Below, piece by piece: positions 41,098 through 48,866 of a DNA stretch of 52,162 bases; position 1 is the stretch's first letter; every line of letters begins with the position of its first letter. The DNA is from DASYML01 sp036399835 (GTDB lineage: Bacteria; Acidobacteriota; Blastocatellia; Pyrinomonadales; Pyrinomonadaceae): NCBI GenBank assembly GCA_036399835.1, contig DASWMI010000223.1, positions 1 through 52,162 on the forward strand, given 5' to 3'. The notes under the pieces were generated by a model that saw only the letters and a program-made list of their open reading frames with translations, did not search any database and was not told the origin of the DNA. Both the position numbers and the translations under genes were made by a program.

Positions 41098-41703
41098 TTA
41101 TCTTGCTTCAAGCGGGTCGCCGGTCCGGTGCTCTTTAATCTGAAAGCGCAGAAAATCATGGACGGCTGCGAGCGCCTCAGGGTTGGCGGTCGAGATACGC
41201 ACGCGACCTCCTTTCCGCGTCGCTTCAAATGTATATTTGATCTCCGTCTTTATCTGTTTCATGTAGGCCACGCCGGACGGCACTTGCGCGTGTACGTCGA
41301 AGGGCTTGTCAAAGTCGCCTGCCGCGAAAGCCCTCGCGATGTAGGAGAGGTGCTCACGGATTTGATTTCTGCTGGCCGTATCGGAAGCGTCGTTGACTTC
41401 GACTTCAATCGCGCCGCCATCCTGCAAGAGACGGAAGTGGTGCGTGGTCTTCATGTGCGAAAAACCCATCGCCTCGTCGCCGCGCTCATTCATCGCAGCC
41501 GTTGCATCCGGCTGCTTGTTTTCATTCCGGCCAGCCTCTTTCGCTTTATTCTCCTGCTGCATCATGGGGCATGACAGGCCGGGCTGATGGCCTTCATGCT
41601 TTGTCTGCTGTGCGGCGGGCTGCTGCGAATGTATGGTGACGGTCGCGGCTAGAATGGCTGCCGCGATGCTTGCGAGCGCGGCTATCAGCTTAATCTTCAT
41701 CAT
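41098..41703 (-). CDS. Exported His/Met-rich protein coupled to a MerR regulator
   Basis: 201 residues from ATG 41703 behind AGAGGAG; it overlaps the end of the MerR gene by 14 bp. A signal peptide or anchor lies at 1-27. The segment after it, 'TKHEGHQPGLSCPMMQQ', has His, Cys and paired Met, a pattern seen in periplasmic copper or silver carriers. The C-terminal ~120 residues ('FSHMKTTHHFRLLQDGGAIEVEVND', 'LSYIARAFAAGDFDKPFDVHAQVPSGV') form an unrecognised domain. The MerR linkage and the ligand-like residues suggest metal handling in the periplasm. The metal is not known. Confidence 0.78.
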   Translation of the reverse strand: MMKIKLIAALASIAAAILAATVTIHSQQPAAQQTKHEGHQPGLSCPMMQQENKAKEAGRNENKQPDATAAMNERGDEAMGFSHMKTTHHFRLLQDGGAIEVEVNDASDTASRNQIREHLSYIARAFAAGDFDKPFDVHAQVPSGVAYMKQIKTEIKYTFEATRKGGRVRISTANPEALAAVHDFLRFQIKEHRTGDPLEAR

Positions 41704-42199
41704 TACTTTTTCTCCTCTTTGCTTTTCGTTTGCGCCAGGCGGGAGCCAGCGCTGCGTTGCCCTCTCTGTTCGAGCGTGGATGTGTGGCTAAGGCATCAAG
41801 GAGCGCGGCCCTTTGTCCTGCGGGCGTGCGAGTCAGGCGCGTGTCCCAGTCTTTGAGCAAAGCCTTCAACTCATCACGCACGGCCAGCATCTCTCTGAGC
41901 CTCTCTTCGAGTGAAGCGAGCTTGCTCGCCGCCAGCTCACGAACTTGCCTACAAGGTGCGCGGCCAAGCTCGCGTTCTCTCAGGATGCTCGCCAGCTCGT
42001 CGAGCGTGAAGCCGACAGAGAGCGCACGCCGCACGAGCCGCACGCGCTCAAGGGCTTCCGCCGGATAGACTCTATAACCGTTCGCGGAGCGCCTTGGCGC
42101 GGCCAGTACGCCCTTGCGCTCGTAATGCCGCAGGGTGTCCGTGCTGACACCCGCCAGCCGCGCCAACTCGCCCGAACGGAGTCCCGTTTGCGTTGCCAT
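41690..42199 (-). CDS. MerR-family regulator, metal-responsive type
   Basis: About 169 residues; starts at ATG 42199, 42205 or GTG 42208 are possible. The N-terminus is the MerR winged helix ('SGELARLAGVSTDTLRHYERKGVL', 'NGYRVYPAEALERVRLVRRALSVGFTLDELASIL'). A dimerisation coiled coil follows ('CRQVRELAASKLASLEERLREMLAVRDELKALL'), with one Cys ('APCRQV') where CueR/ZntR-type sensors keep a ligand, and a basic C-terminal tail without the usual second Cys pair. The operator has a 19-20-bp spacer, so the protein should untwist the promoter as other MerR activators do. It heads a two-gene unit with the His/Met-rich protein. The inducer is unknown. Confidence 0.9.
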   Translation of the reverse strand: MATQTGLRSGELARLAGVSTDTLRHYERKGVLAAPRRSANGYRVYPAEALERVRLVRRALSVGFTLDELASILRERELGRAPCRQVRELAASKLASLEERLREMLAVRDELKALLKDWDTRLTRTPAGQRAALLDALATHPRSNREGNAALAPAWRKRKAKRRKSNDED

Positions 42200-42214
42200 A
42201 ATCATCACTCAAAC

Positions 42215-42246
42215 ATTCTAAACTCTGGAATTGATTACAGGGTCAA
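42215..42246 (-). promoter_or_regulatory. MerR-type promoter with long spacer and dyad
   Basis: On the reverse strand TTGACC (42246-42241) and TAGAAT (42220-42215) are 20 bp apart (19 with TTAGAA). Between them lies the 22-bp dyad 42222-42243, half-sites ACTCTGGAATT and ACCCTGTAATC matching at 8 of 11 positions. This is the layout bound by MerR activators. The predicted start is near 42208, almost at the start codon. Confidence 0.65.
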
Positions 42247-42256
42247 GGGGAAAAAT

Positions 42257-42328
42257 TAGTAATAAGTGCTGAGTGCTGAGTTAAAGATTGTTCTTTCTTT
42301 TTACTCGGCACTCAGCACTTCATTACTA
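42257..42328. repeat. Near-perfect palindrome overlapping the modB stop
   Basis: Left arm 42257-42281 and right arm 42303-42328 share TAGTAAT and AAGTGCTGAGTGC words, with one inserted base and one G-U type difference. AGTGCTGAGTGCTGAG is an internal 8-bp tandem repeat. The modB TAG lies inside the right arm, so the element was probably inserted at or extended into the gene end. Confidence 0.7.
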
Positions 42329-42994
42329 TGTCCTCTGTCCGAAGCGATTGATGAAGTAGAGCATCACGACGGCGAGGGCTGAGACGATGACGGCGAGGGT
42401 GAGGGCTTCGTTATCGCGCCCGGCCTGGACCGCATCGTAGATGGCGACGGAAGCCGTCTGCGTTTTTCCTGGAATATTTCCGGCAATCATAATTGTGATG
42501 CCAAAGTCGCCGAGCGCACGCGCGAAGGCCAACGCCGTCGCCGCCAGGACGCCGCGCCAGGCGAGCGGAAGCGTGACTCGGAAAAAGACGCGCGCCTCGC
42601 CAAGCCCTAGCGTGCGCGCAGCCGATTCAAGCTCAGTATTGACGCTCTCAAAAGCCGCGCGCAGGCTTTTCGTGACCAGCGGTAGAGCGTGTATGGTCGC
42701 CGCGATGATGGCCGCCTTGACAGTAAAAGTCAGGCGTATGCCGAAGTTTTGATAAAGAAATGCGCCGAGAGATGAGCGCGTGCCGAGAAGGACCAGTAAA
42801 AAGTAGCCGAGCACGGTCGGGGGCAGCACGAGCGGGAGCGTGATGACGGCGTCCAGAAAATCCCTGCCGGGAAAACGCCTGCGCGCCAGCAGCCAGGCCA
42901 GCGAAGACCCTACGAGGAGCGCGATGAGTGTCGCCGCGCTCGCCACCGCGAACGAGAGCTTGATTGGAAACCAGTCTATCGGGCCGTCGCGCAT
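42326..42994 (-). CDS. modB: Molybdate ABC transporter permease ModB
   Basis: 222 residues with five to six membrane helices. The start 'LSFAVASAATLIALLVGSSLAWLLARRRFPGRDFLDAVITLPLVLPPTVLGYFLLVLLG' region and the coupling-loop motif 'SAARTLGLGEARVFFRVTLPLAWRGVLAATALAFARALGDFGITIMIAG' region (E-A-A-type loop, then G-E-F/D-G) are ModB-like. ModB forms the channel for molybdate taken from ModA and powered by ModC. Neither modA nor modC lies in the window on this side, so the gene is alone here; partners would be upstream in sequence or elsewhere. Tungstate or sulfate transport is an alternative. Confidence 0.88.
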   Translation of the reverse strand: MRDGPIDWFPIKLSFAVASAATLIALLVGSSLAWLLARRRFPGRDFLDAVITLPLVLPPTVLGYFLLVLLGTRSSLGAFLYQNFGIRLTFTVKAAIIAATIHALPLVTKSLRAAFESVNTELESAARTLGLGEARVFFRVTLPLAWRGVLAATALAFARALGDFGITIMIAGNIPGKTQTASVAIYDAVQAGRDNEALTLAVIVSALAVVMLYFINRFGQRT

Positions 42995-43256
42995 TATCTC
43001 AACAGTCTTAACGACCTCGCTTTAAAAAAGCAATCCGCGCGGAAGGTGCGTGCATCAATGGACCATTCAGCCTAAGGAGCGATCAAGCAAAGAAGCAGCT
43101 CAACTGGTCTGTTAGTCCTCGCCTGAAATAATTGTTAGTATCCTGGATGATAAGAGCCGCGCTCGATGAGCCTGGACCAAAGGTGAGCTTAAAAGTTTAC
43201 GCGCGCAAAAACTTATCCGCGCGCGTTCGAGATAATTATCGAATAGCTGTTTCTTG

Positions 43257-44033
43257 ATGATGCTGCCGCTACGCGTGACAACTTTGCGTTTCGATTCGCT
43301 TCCCTCGACCAACACGGAGGCGGCGCGACAGGCCGCGCTCGGAGCGCCGGAAGGATTGTGCGTTGTCGCGCGCGAGCAGACATCCGGGCGCGGGCGCGAG
43401 GCGCGGCAATGGGTCTCGCCGCTGGATGCGGGGCTGTATTTCAGCCTCCTCCTGCGGCCCCGCATGAAATTGGACCAGTGGCCTCTCCTGACTTTGATGG
43501 CGGCGCTGGCCGTGCGCGATGCGCTCAAGGAGGTCTGCGCCATTGAGCCTGACATCAAATGGCCCAACGACATCATGGCGAATGAGCGCAAGCTGTGCGG
43601 CATCCTCGCCGAGACGACGGAAACCGAGGGGGGGCGCGCGTGTATCCTGGGCATCGGCATCAACCTCAACGACGCGGCGTTTCCCGCAGAGCTTGAGAAG
43701 GTTGCGACCTCAATCGGAGCTTTGACCGGTGAGAGAATCGAGACCGAGCAGCTATTGCAGTCGCTCGTGCGAGCGCTGAGCAGGCGTTACGCCAGGCTGC
43801 AAGAGCCGGGTGGACCAGCAGAAGTTTTAGAAGAGTGGTCCGCCAGCTCGTCATTCGCCGTAGGCAAGCGCGTCCGCGTCTCCATCGGGGATGAAATCGT
43901 TGAAGGCTGGACGCGCGGGCTTGCGAGCGATGGCGCTTTGCGTGTAGAAACAGACGCAGGATTAATCAGAACAGTGCGCGCCGGAGAGGTCAAGGCCCTG
44001 CGCGCAGCCGAAGGAGTAGAAGAGCAGCTTTGA
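43257..44033 (+). CDS. birA: Biotin-[acetyl-CoA carboxylase] ligase (class I BirA)
   Basis: 258 residues from ATG 43257. The catalytic domain has 'SLPSTNTEAARQAA', the biotinyl-AMP loop 'EQTSGRGREARQWVSPLDAGLYFSLLL' (G-R-G-R motif) and 'DIKWPNDIM'. A C-terminal SH3-like cap domain follows ('GKRVRVSIGDEIVEGWTRGLASDGALRVE'). There is no N-terminal DNA-binding domain, so it does not repress biotin genes. It attaches biotin to the carboxyl carrier protein. The stop overlaps the start of the thioesterase gene. Confidence 0.94.
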   Translation: MMLPLRVTTLRFDSLPSTNTEAARQAALGAPEGLCVVAREQTSGRGREARQWVSPLDAGLYFSLLLRPRMKLDQWPLLTLMAALAVRDALKEVCAIEPDIKWPNDIMANERKLCGILAETTETEGGRACILGIGINLNDAAFPAELEKVATSIGALTGERIETEQLLQSLVRALSRRYARLQEPGGPAEVLEEWSASSSFAVGKRVRVSIGDEIVEGWTRGLASDGALRVETDAGLIRTVRAGEVKALRAAEGVEEQL

Positions 44034-44437
44034 TCGAAGCACAACTGGAATTTCCCATTCGTCCTTATGATGTTGACATGGCCGGAATCGTCAGCAATAT
44101 CGTCTATGTGCGCTGGCTCGAAGACCTGCGCATGGAGCTGTTGGGAAACTATTTCCCGCCGCGCGACCTGCTCGCGCGGAACCTGATGCCCGTCGTCGTG
44201 CGCACGGAGATTAACTATCGCGCCTCTTTAAGATTTCTGGATAGTTGCCTGGGCCACATGAGCGTCATCGAGCTGGGGCGCACCTCTGCCACCATGCAGG
44301 CGACCTTCAAGAATGCGGACGGGATGGTCGTGGCAGATGCGAGACAGGTCGGGGTCTTTATTGATTCTTCGACAGGCAAGCCCGTCCTCATGCCGGACCA
44401 GTTGCGCACATTCTTTGAAGGCCCGGCAAAAGGATAA
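44030..44437 (+). CDS. Acyl-CoA thioesterase, YbgC/FadM-like hotdog fold
   Basis: 135 residues from TTG 44030 (TTGATCGAAGC), overlapping the birA stop by 4 bp. 'FPIRPYDVDMAGIVSNIVYVRWLEDLRMELL' holds the 4HBT catalytic Asp and the hotdog helix. 'TEINYRASLRFLDSCLGHMSVIELGRTSATMQATF' is the beta sheet. Such dimers or tetramers hydrolyse acyl-CoA or acyl-ACP in the cytoplasm. The coupling with birA links it loosely to fatty acid metabolism. The exact acyl substrate cannot be read. Confidence 0.88.
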   Translation: MIEAQLEFPIRPYDVDMAGIVSNIVYVRWLEDLRMELLGNYFPPRDLLARNLMPVVVRTEINYRASLRFLDSCLGHMSVIELGRTSATMQATFKNADGMVVADARQVGVFIDSSTGKPVLMPDQLRTFFEGPAKG

Positions 44438-44497
44438 GCCTGACATCAGACCTATATCTCAAGGCCGTCTACAAGTCGCCTGAGATAGCAAAAACGC

Positions 44498-45844
44498 ATG
44501 ACATCAACCCCGACAGGCAAGCGCATACTGCTGACTACGTTCGGCTCTTTCGGCGACATACATCCTTACATCGCCATCGCGCTCGAATTGAAGCGCAGAG
44601 GCCACAGCCCCTTGCTCGTGACCAGCGAAGTCTATCGCGAAAAGATCGCTTCGGAGGACTTGGACTTTGCGCCGATGCGGCCCAATCTGCCCGGCCCCGA
44701 TGAGCCTCAAGAGATGCTCAAGGTGGTCCGGAAGGTGATGGACTTGCAGAAGGGCACGGAGTTTCTGATTAAAGAGTTGCTGCTGCCTGCTCTACGCGAG
44801 AGCTACGAAGATTTGAACGGCGCGGCTGAGGATGCCGATCTCATCGTCACGCATCCGATTACTTTTGCCGGGCCTCTTGTCGCGCAAAAGAGAAAGCTCC
44901 CCTGGGCTTCGAGCCTGCTCGCGCCCGCTTCGTTCTTCTCCGCCACGGACCCTTTCGTTATCCCGCAAGCTCCCTGGTTCGTCAAGCTGCGTCCTCTGGG
45001 CATCTGGCCCTTCAGGATACTCAACAGCGTCGTTCATAAGATGACGGAGAAGTGGATGAAGCCTGTCGCCGAATTGCGTGCGGAGCTGGGCCTGCATCCG
45101 GCGCGCAACCCGCTCTTTGAGGGACAGCATTCGCCGCAGTTGGTCCTCGCGCTCTTCTCAAAAGTGATGGGAGAGCCGCAAGCAGACTGGCCTGCCGCGA
45201 CACGCTTGACGGGCTTTCCTTTCTACGACCGCCGCGACGAGACCGTGGAAGGGCAGGGGCTTTCCACAGAGCTGCGAGAGTTTCTGGATGCAGGCCCGCC
45301 GCCGATAGTCTTTACGCTAGGGTCTTCGGCAGTCTGGGTCGCCGGAGATTTTTACCGCGAGAGTATCCGCGCCGCGAAGCTTCTGGACCAACGCGCACTG
45401 CTGCTTATCGGCAGCGAGCTTAACAAGTTGAACGAACCGCTGCCCGATGGCATCGCTGCCTTTGAATATGCGCCGTATGGAGAGTTGCTGCCGCGCGCCA
45501 GCGTGATAGTCCACCAGGGCGGCGTCGGCACAACCGGGCAATCACTGCGCGCAGGCCGCCCCATGCTGGTCGTGCCCTTCAATCATGACCAGCCCGACAA
45601 TGCCATGCGCGTGACGCGTTTGGGAGTCGCACGGACGCTCGGCCTGAAGGATTACAGGGCCGCGCGCGTCGCCGTAGAGTTAGGATTGCTCCTGAATGAT
45701 GACGGCTACCAAAGACGTGCGGCGGAAGTGGGCCAGCTTGTGTGCGCGGAGAATGGCGCGGCGAATGCGGCGGATGCTCTGGAAGAGTTGCTTTCAGAAA
45801 ATGCTTTGGATAAAGAGCGTGGCGAGCTGAGCTATGCTTCCTAG
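44498..45844 (+). CDS. UDP-glycosyltransferase-like GT1 family enzyme
   Basis: 448 residues. The N-terminal Rossmann domain has 'ILLTTFGSFGDIHPYIAIALELKRRGHSPLLVTS'; the C-terminal donor-binding domain has 'PPIVFTLGSSAVW' and 'YAPYGELLPRASVIVHQGGVGTTGQSLRAGRPMLVVPFNHDQPDNAMRV', the PSPG-like nucleotide-sugar site. It resembles sterol and macrolide glycosyltransferases. No membrane helix, so it is soluble or peripheral. Acceptors could be lipids, sterol-like compounds or polyketides. It lies in a run of housekeeping genes on the same strand, 60 bp after the thioesterase gene. Confidence 0.9.
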   Translation: MTSTPTGKRILLTTFGSFGDIHPYIAIALELKRRGHSPLLVTSEVYREKIASEDLDFAPMRPNLPGPDEPQEMLKVVRKVMDLQKGTEFLIKELLLPALRESYEDLNGAAEDADLIVTHPITFAGPLVAQKRKLPWASSLLAPASFFSATDPFVIPQAPWFVKLRPLGIWPFRILNSVVHKMTEKWMKPVAELRAELGLHPARNPLFEGQHSPQLVLALFSKVMGEPQADWPAATRLTGFPFYDRRDETVEGQGLSTELREFLDAGPPPIVFTLGSSAVWVAGDFYRESIRAAKLLDQRALLLIGSELNKLNEPLPDGIAAFEYAPYGELLPRASVIVHQGGVGTTGQSLRAGRPMLVVPFNHDQPDNAMRVTRLGVARTLGLKDYRAARVAVELGLLLNDDGYQRRAAEVGQLVCAENGAANAADALEELLSENALDKERGELSYAS

Positions 45845-45874
45845 CCATTGCTTCACGGTCACGCGAGCTGCCTT

Positions 45875-46639
45875 ATGCTGTTAGTTATTGATGTCGGAAA
45901 CACGAATACTTCGCTCGGCGTTTACGAAGGCGCGGAGCTGGTCAAGCACTGGCGCTTGACTACCTTGCGCGTGCGCACGGTGGATGAATATGGTGTCTAT
46001 GCGCGCAACCTCTTCGAGTTTGCGGGGATAGATTACAAGGCCATAGAGGCCATCGCCATCGCTTCGGTCGTTCCGCCGCTCAATTTCGCTCTGAGGCGTA
46101 TGGCGGAAGTCTATTTCGGACACTCGCCTCTCTTTGTGGACCACACGACTGACACGGGCCTGCCCATCCTCTACGAGCCGCCTTCGGATGTCGGCGCGGA
46201 CCGCATAGTGGACGCCGTCGCCGCAGTCAACAGGTACGGCGCGCCCTGCATCGTCGTGGATTTCGGGACGGCGACAACCTTTGATGCCATCAACGCGCGG
46301 GGCGAGTATCTCGGCGGCGTCATCACGCCCGGCATCACGATCTCTTCGGATGCGCTCTTTGAGCGAGCCGCACGCCTGCCGCGCGTGGAGATCAAACGCC
46401 CGCCCGTCATCATCGGCTCGTCAACGGTCGGCTCGATTCAGTCCGGCCTCTACTACGGCTACGTCGGTCTCGTTGACGGAATCCTCAAGCACATGCGCGC
46501 GGAGCTGGGCGGCGCGCCGCGCATCGTCGCAACGGGCGGCCTCGCATCCTTAATCGCCACAGGCTCGGAATTAATCGAAGCGGTTGACGATACGCTCACG
46601 CTCGAAGGCTTGAGATTGATTTACGAACGGGGCAGATGA
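45875..46639 (+). CDS. coaX: Type III pantothenate kinase CoaX
   Basis: 254 residues from ATG 45875 ('MLLVIDVGNTNTSLGVYEG'); an upstream frame adds nine poor residues. ASKHA-fold kinase: phosphate-1 motif 'DVGNTNT', 'PPSDVGADRIVDAVAAV' and 'IVVDFGTATTFDAIN', 'LGGVITPGITIS', and C-terminal 'IVATGGLASLIA'. CoaX phosphorylates pantothenate, the first step of coenzyme A synthesis, and is not inhibited by CoA. Typical length. Preceded closely by the glycosyltransferase gene. Confidence 0.96.
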   Translation: MLLVIDVGNTNTSLGVYEGAELVKHWRLTTLRVRTVDEYGVYARNLFEFAGIDYKAIEAIAIASVVPPLNFALRRMAEVYFGHSPLFVDHTTDTGLPILYEPPSDVGADRIVDAVAAVNRYGAPCIVVDFGTATTFDAINARGEYLGGVITPGITISSDALFERAARLPRVEIKRPPVIIGSSTVGSIQSGLYYGYVGLVDGILKHMRAELGGAPRIVATGGLASLIATGSELIEAVDDTLTLEGLRLIYERGR

Positions 46640-46640
46640 A

Positions 46641-46750
46641 TTTGCGATCTTAGATTTTTGGTTTGCGATTCAAAATCAAAGCGAGTTATCTGCCCTTTGC
46701 TCAAATTGAAATTCGACAATCTAAAATCGCGAATCTAAAATCCAAAATCT
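46641..46750. repeat. AT-rich palindromic intergenic repeat after coaX
   Basis: TTTGCGATCTTAGATTTTTGG at the left (46641-46661) and AATCTAAAATCGCGAATC (46719-46736) plus TAAAATCCAAAATC at the right are inverted relatives. They share words with 25889-25955 (AAATCTAAAATC, TTTGCGATT), so both belong to one dispersed element family. Confidence 0.65.
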
Positions 46751-46751
46751 C

Positions 46752-47492
46752 TTGAACTATTTCAACTACTTCACGGAAATCGAAGACACTTTTATTCGCC
46801 GTCGTGGGAAGCACTTGCTGTTAAGCCCTATGGATTGGGCTTTGATTGAAAGCTGGAAGGAGACGGGCGTGCCGCTGCATGTTGCCTTGCGTGGCATCGA
46901 GCAGGCGTTTGACTCTTTCGAGGCGAAGCCGCGCAAGCGCAGCGTGAAGACGCTTCTGTACTGCCAGGAGGAGGTCGAGGCGCAGTACGCCGAATGGCTC
47001 GAATCGCAGCTCGGCGCGAGGGATGCTGAAAGCGATGAGAGGGAAACTGAAGAGCTTGACGAGAGGGAAATGGATGCGCGCCTGCCTTTTCCGCGCGCGG
47101 CCATTCTGGACCACCTGTCTCGCACACGCGCGGCGCTCCTGCAACTTTACGACGAGAGATTGCAAACGAAGAAGGATGAGTTCTGCGAGACGCTCGCGCG
47201 CTCGGCGGCTCGGCTCGCAGAGCTGCTGGAAGATTTCAAGCGCGCCGCCCGCCCGGATGCAGAGGCGCTGGAAGAATCCTTGACGAGCCTTGAAAAGATT
47301 CTGGACGCGGCTTTGCGCGACGGAGTTCCCAAAGCTGAATTGGATGCCGCGCTGGCCGCATCCGAAGAGCAGATGCAGCCTTATCGTCAACGCATGGAAG
47401 AGGCCATCTACGAACAGACGCTGAATAATCTACTGCTCAAGCGCCTGCGCGAGCAGTGTGGCTTACCGCGGCTCAGCCTGTTCTATCTCTAA
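46752..47492 (+). CDS. Conserved protein of unknown function, Glu/Arg-rich helical
   Basis: 246 residues starting at TTG 46752, 'MNYFNYFTEIEDTFIRRRGKHLL'. The next ATG (46830) would remove this segment, which looks like the ordered and conserved part ('LSPMDWALIESWKETGVPLHVALRGIEQAFD'). The middle is an acidic linker ('ESDERETEELDEREMD'), and the rest is helical with coiled-coil character ('LARSAARLAELLEDFKRAARP', 'EEQMQPYRQRMEEAIYEQTLNNLL'). No signal peptide. It is followed after 16 bp by rlmD, so a link to RNA or translation is possible. I do not know a function. Confidence 0.78.
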   Translation: MNYFNYFTEIEDTFIRRRGKHLLLSPMDWALIESWKETGVPLHVALRGIEQAFDSFEAKPRKRSVKTLLYCQEEVEAQYAEWLESQLGARDAESDERETEELDEREMDARLPFPRAAILDHLSRTRAALLQLYDERLQTKKDEFCETLARSAARLAELLEDFKRAARPDAEALEESLTSLEKILDAALRDGVPKAELDAALAASEEQMQPYRQRMEEAIYEQTLNNLLLKRLREQCGLPRLSLFYL

Positions 47493-47508
47493 AGTTTGCT
47501 TTTGATGG

Positions 47509-48723
47509 ATGGAGGAGCGGCAGGGCTTGAGAGTCGGTGAGACCATAGAAGTTTTAATCGAGCGCATACTGCCGGGCGGCGCAGGGCTGGCGCACGGCGG
47601 CGGGCTAACCGTGCTGGTCGGGCTGGCCGCGCCCGGAGACCGCTTGCGTGTCAGAATCGAGCGCGTGCGAAAGAAGGTAGCCTTCGCCTCCTTAGTTGAA
47701 ATCCTTCAGCCCTCGCCCGCACGCATAGAGCCGCCCTGTCCCTACTTCGGGCGCTGCGGCGGCTGCGATTTTCAACAGTTGAATTACGAGGCGCAGCTTG
47801 ATGCCAAGGTCCAGATGATACGCGACTGCCTGCGCCGCATCGGACGCATAGAACCCCCCGCGGAAATCCCCATCACAGGCTCGCCTCAAGCCTGGCGTTA
47901 CCGCTCGCGCGCACAGTGGCAGCGCGACGCGCTCAAGCAACGGCTAGGCTATTTCGAGCGCGGCACACACGAGGTCTGTGATGTTGTCGAATGTCCCGTG
48001 CTCGTTCCCGCTTTGCAGCAGACACTGACGCTCTTGCGCGAGCGCATGGCGGCCAACGCCTTGCCGCAAGAGGCGATGGAATTCCAATCGGTCGCCGGAG
48101 ACGAAGGCGCATCGCTCTCGCCGCCTCTTGATGATGGACCAACGCTCGAAGTGACACGCGAGATTTCAGGCGAGCTTTATCGCTTCAGCGCCACAGGCTT
48201 CTTTCAGATTAATCATGGGCTACTGGAAACGCTGGTTGCCGCCGCCACACACGACGCGCACGGGGAAGCCGCGCATGGAGGAACGGCTGTCGATCTCTAT
48301 TGCGGCGCGGGCCTCTTTACGCTCCCGCTCGCGCGCCGCTTCGCACGCGTTTATGGCGTAGAGGCCAGCACGCAGGCCGTCCATTCAGCCCGGCGCAATC
48401 TGCTCGATGCGGGACTCGCTAATGCTCTTGTTGAAGCTGCCGCGGTCTCCTCCTGGCTCTCTCAAAACAGCCGCCGCCTGGCTCCCGTTGACCTCGTCCT
48501 ACTCGACCCGCCACGCACTGGCGCGGAACCCGGAGCCGTCGGCGGCATCCTCAATTTACACCCGCACCGCATCACTTATGTCTCCTGCGACCCGGCCACC
48601 CTCGCACGCGATCTCAAAGATTTCATCGGCGGCGGCTATACTCTTGACTCCCTGGCTGCTTATGATATGTTCCCGCAGACACATCATGTTGAGACAATCG
48701 CGCACCTCAGCCTCGCTACGTGA
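47509..48723 (+). CDS. rlmD: 23S rRNA (uracil-C5)-methyltransferase, RlmD/RumA family
   Basis: 404 residues from ATG 47509. TRAM domain at about 5-65 ('GETIEVLIERILPGGAGLAHGG'). Iron-sulfur cluster Cys77, Cys83 and Cys86 ('CPYFGRCGGC') with a further Cys near 163 ('VVECPVL'). SAM-binding 'AVDLYCGAGLFTLPLAR'. 'DLVLLDPPRTGAEPG', and the nucleophile Cys360 in 'YVSCDPATLARDL'. It methylates C5 of one or two uridines in 23S rRNA (U1939-type or related). RlmCD and TrmA-like members are close; the four-Cys set favours an RlmD-like enzyme. Confidence 0.88.
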   Translation: MEERQGLRVGETIEVLIERILPGGAGLAHGGGLTVLVGLAAPGDRLRVRIERVRKKVAFASLVEILQPSPARIEPPCPYFGRCGGCDFQQLNYEAQLDAKVQMIRDCLRRIGRIEPPAEIPITGSPQAWRYRSRAQWQRDALKQRLGYFERGTHEVCDVVECPVLVPALQQTLTLLRERMAANALPQEAMEFQSVAGDEGASLSPPLDDGPTLEVTREISGELYRFSATGFFQINHGLLETLVAAATHDAHGEAAHGGTAVDLYCGAGLFTLPLARRFARVYGVEASTQAVHSARRNLLDAGLANALVEAAAVSSWLSQNSRRLAPVDLVLLDPPRTGAEPGAVGGILNLHPHRITYVSCDPATLARDLKDFIGGGYTLDSLAAYDMFPQTHHVETIAHLSLAT

Positions 48724-48866
48724 TTGTCTTTAACAGCATTACCCTAAATCTCTTGTGGGACGATAAATTTCAAGCCGCTATAAGTAGTTTTTCCATCAAG
48801 CGGCCCGGCGAGGAATTCCGGCTCGCCAGCGCTCAGATATTTGACCCCTCTTGAGGAGAATGAAAG

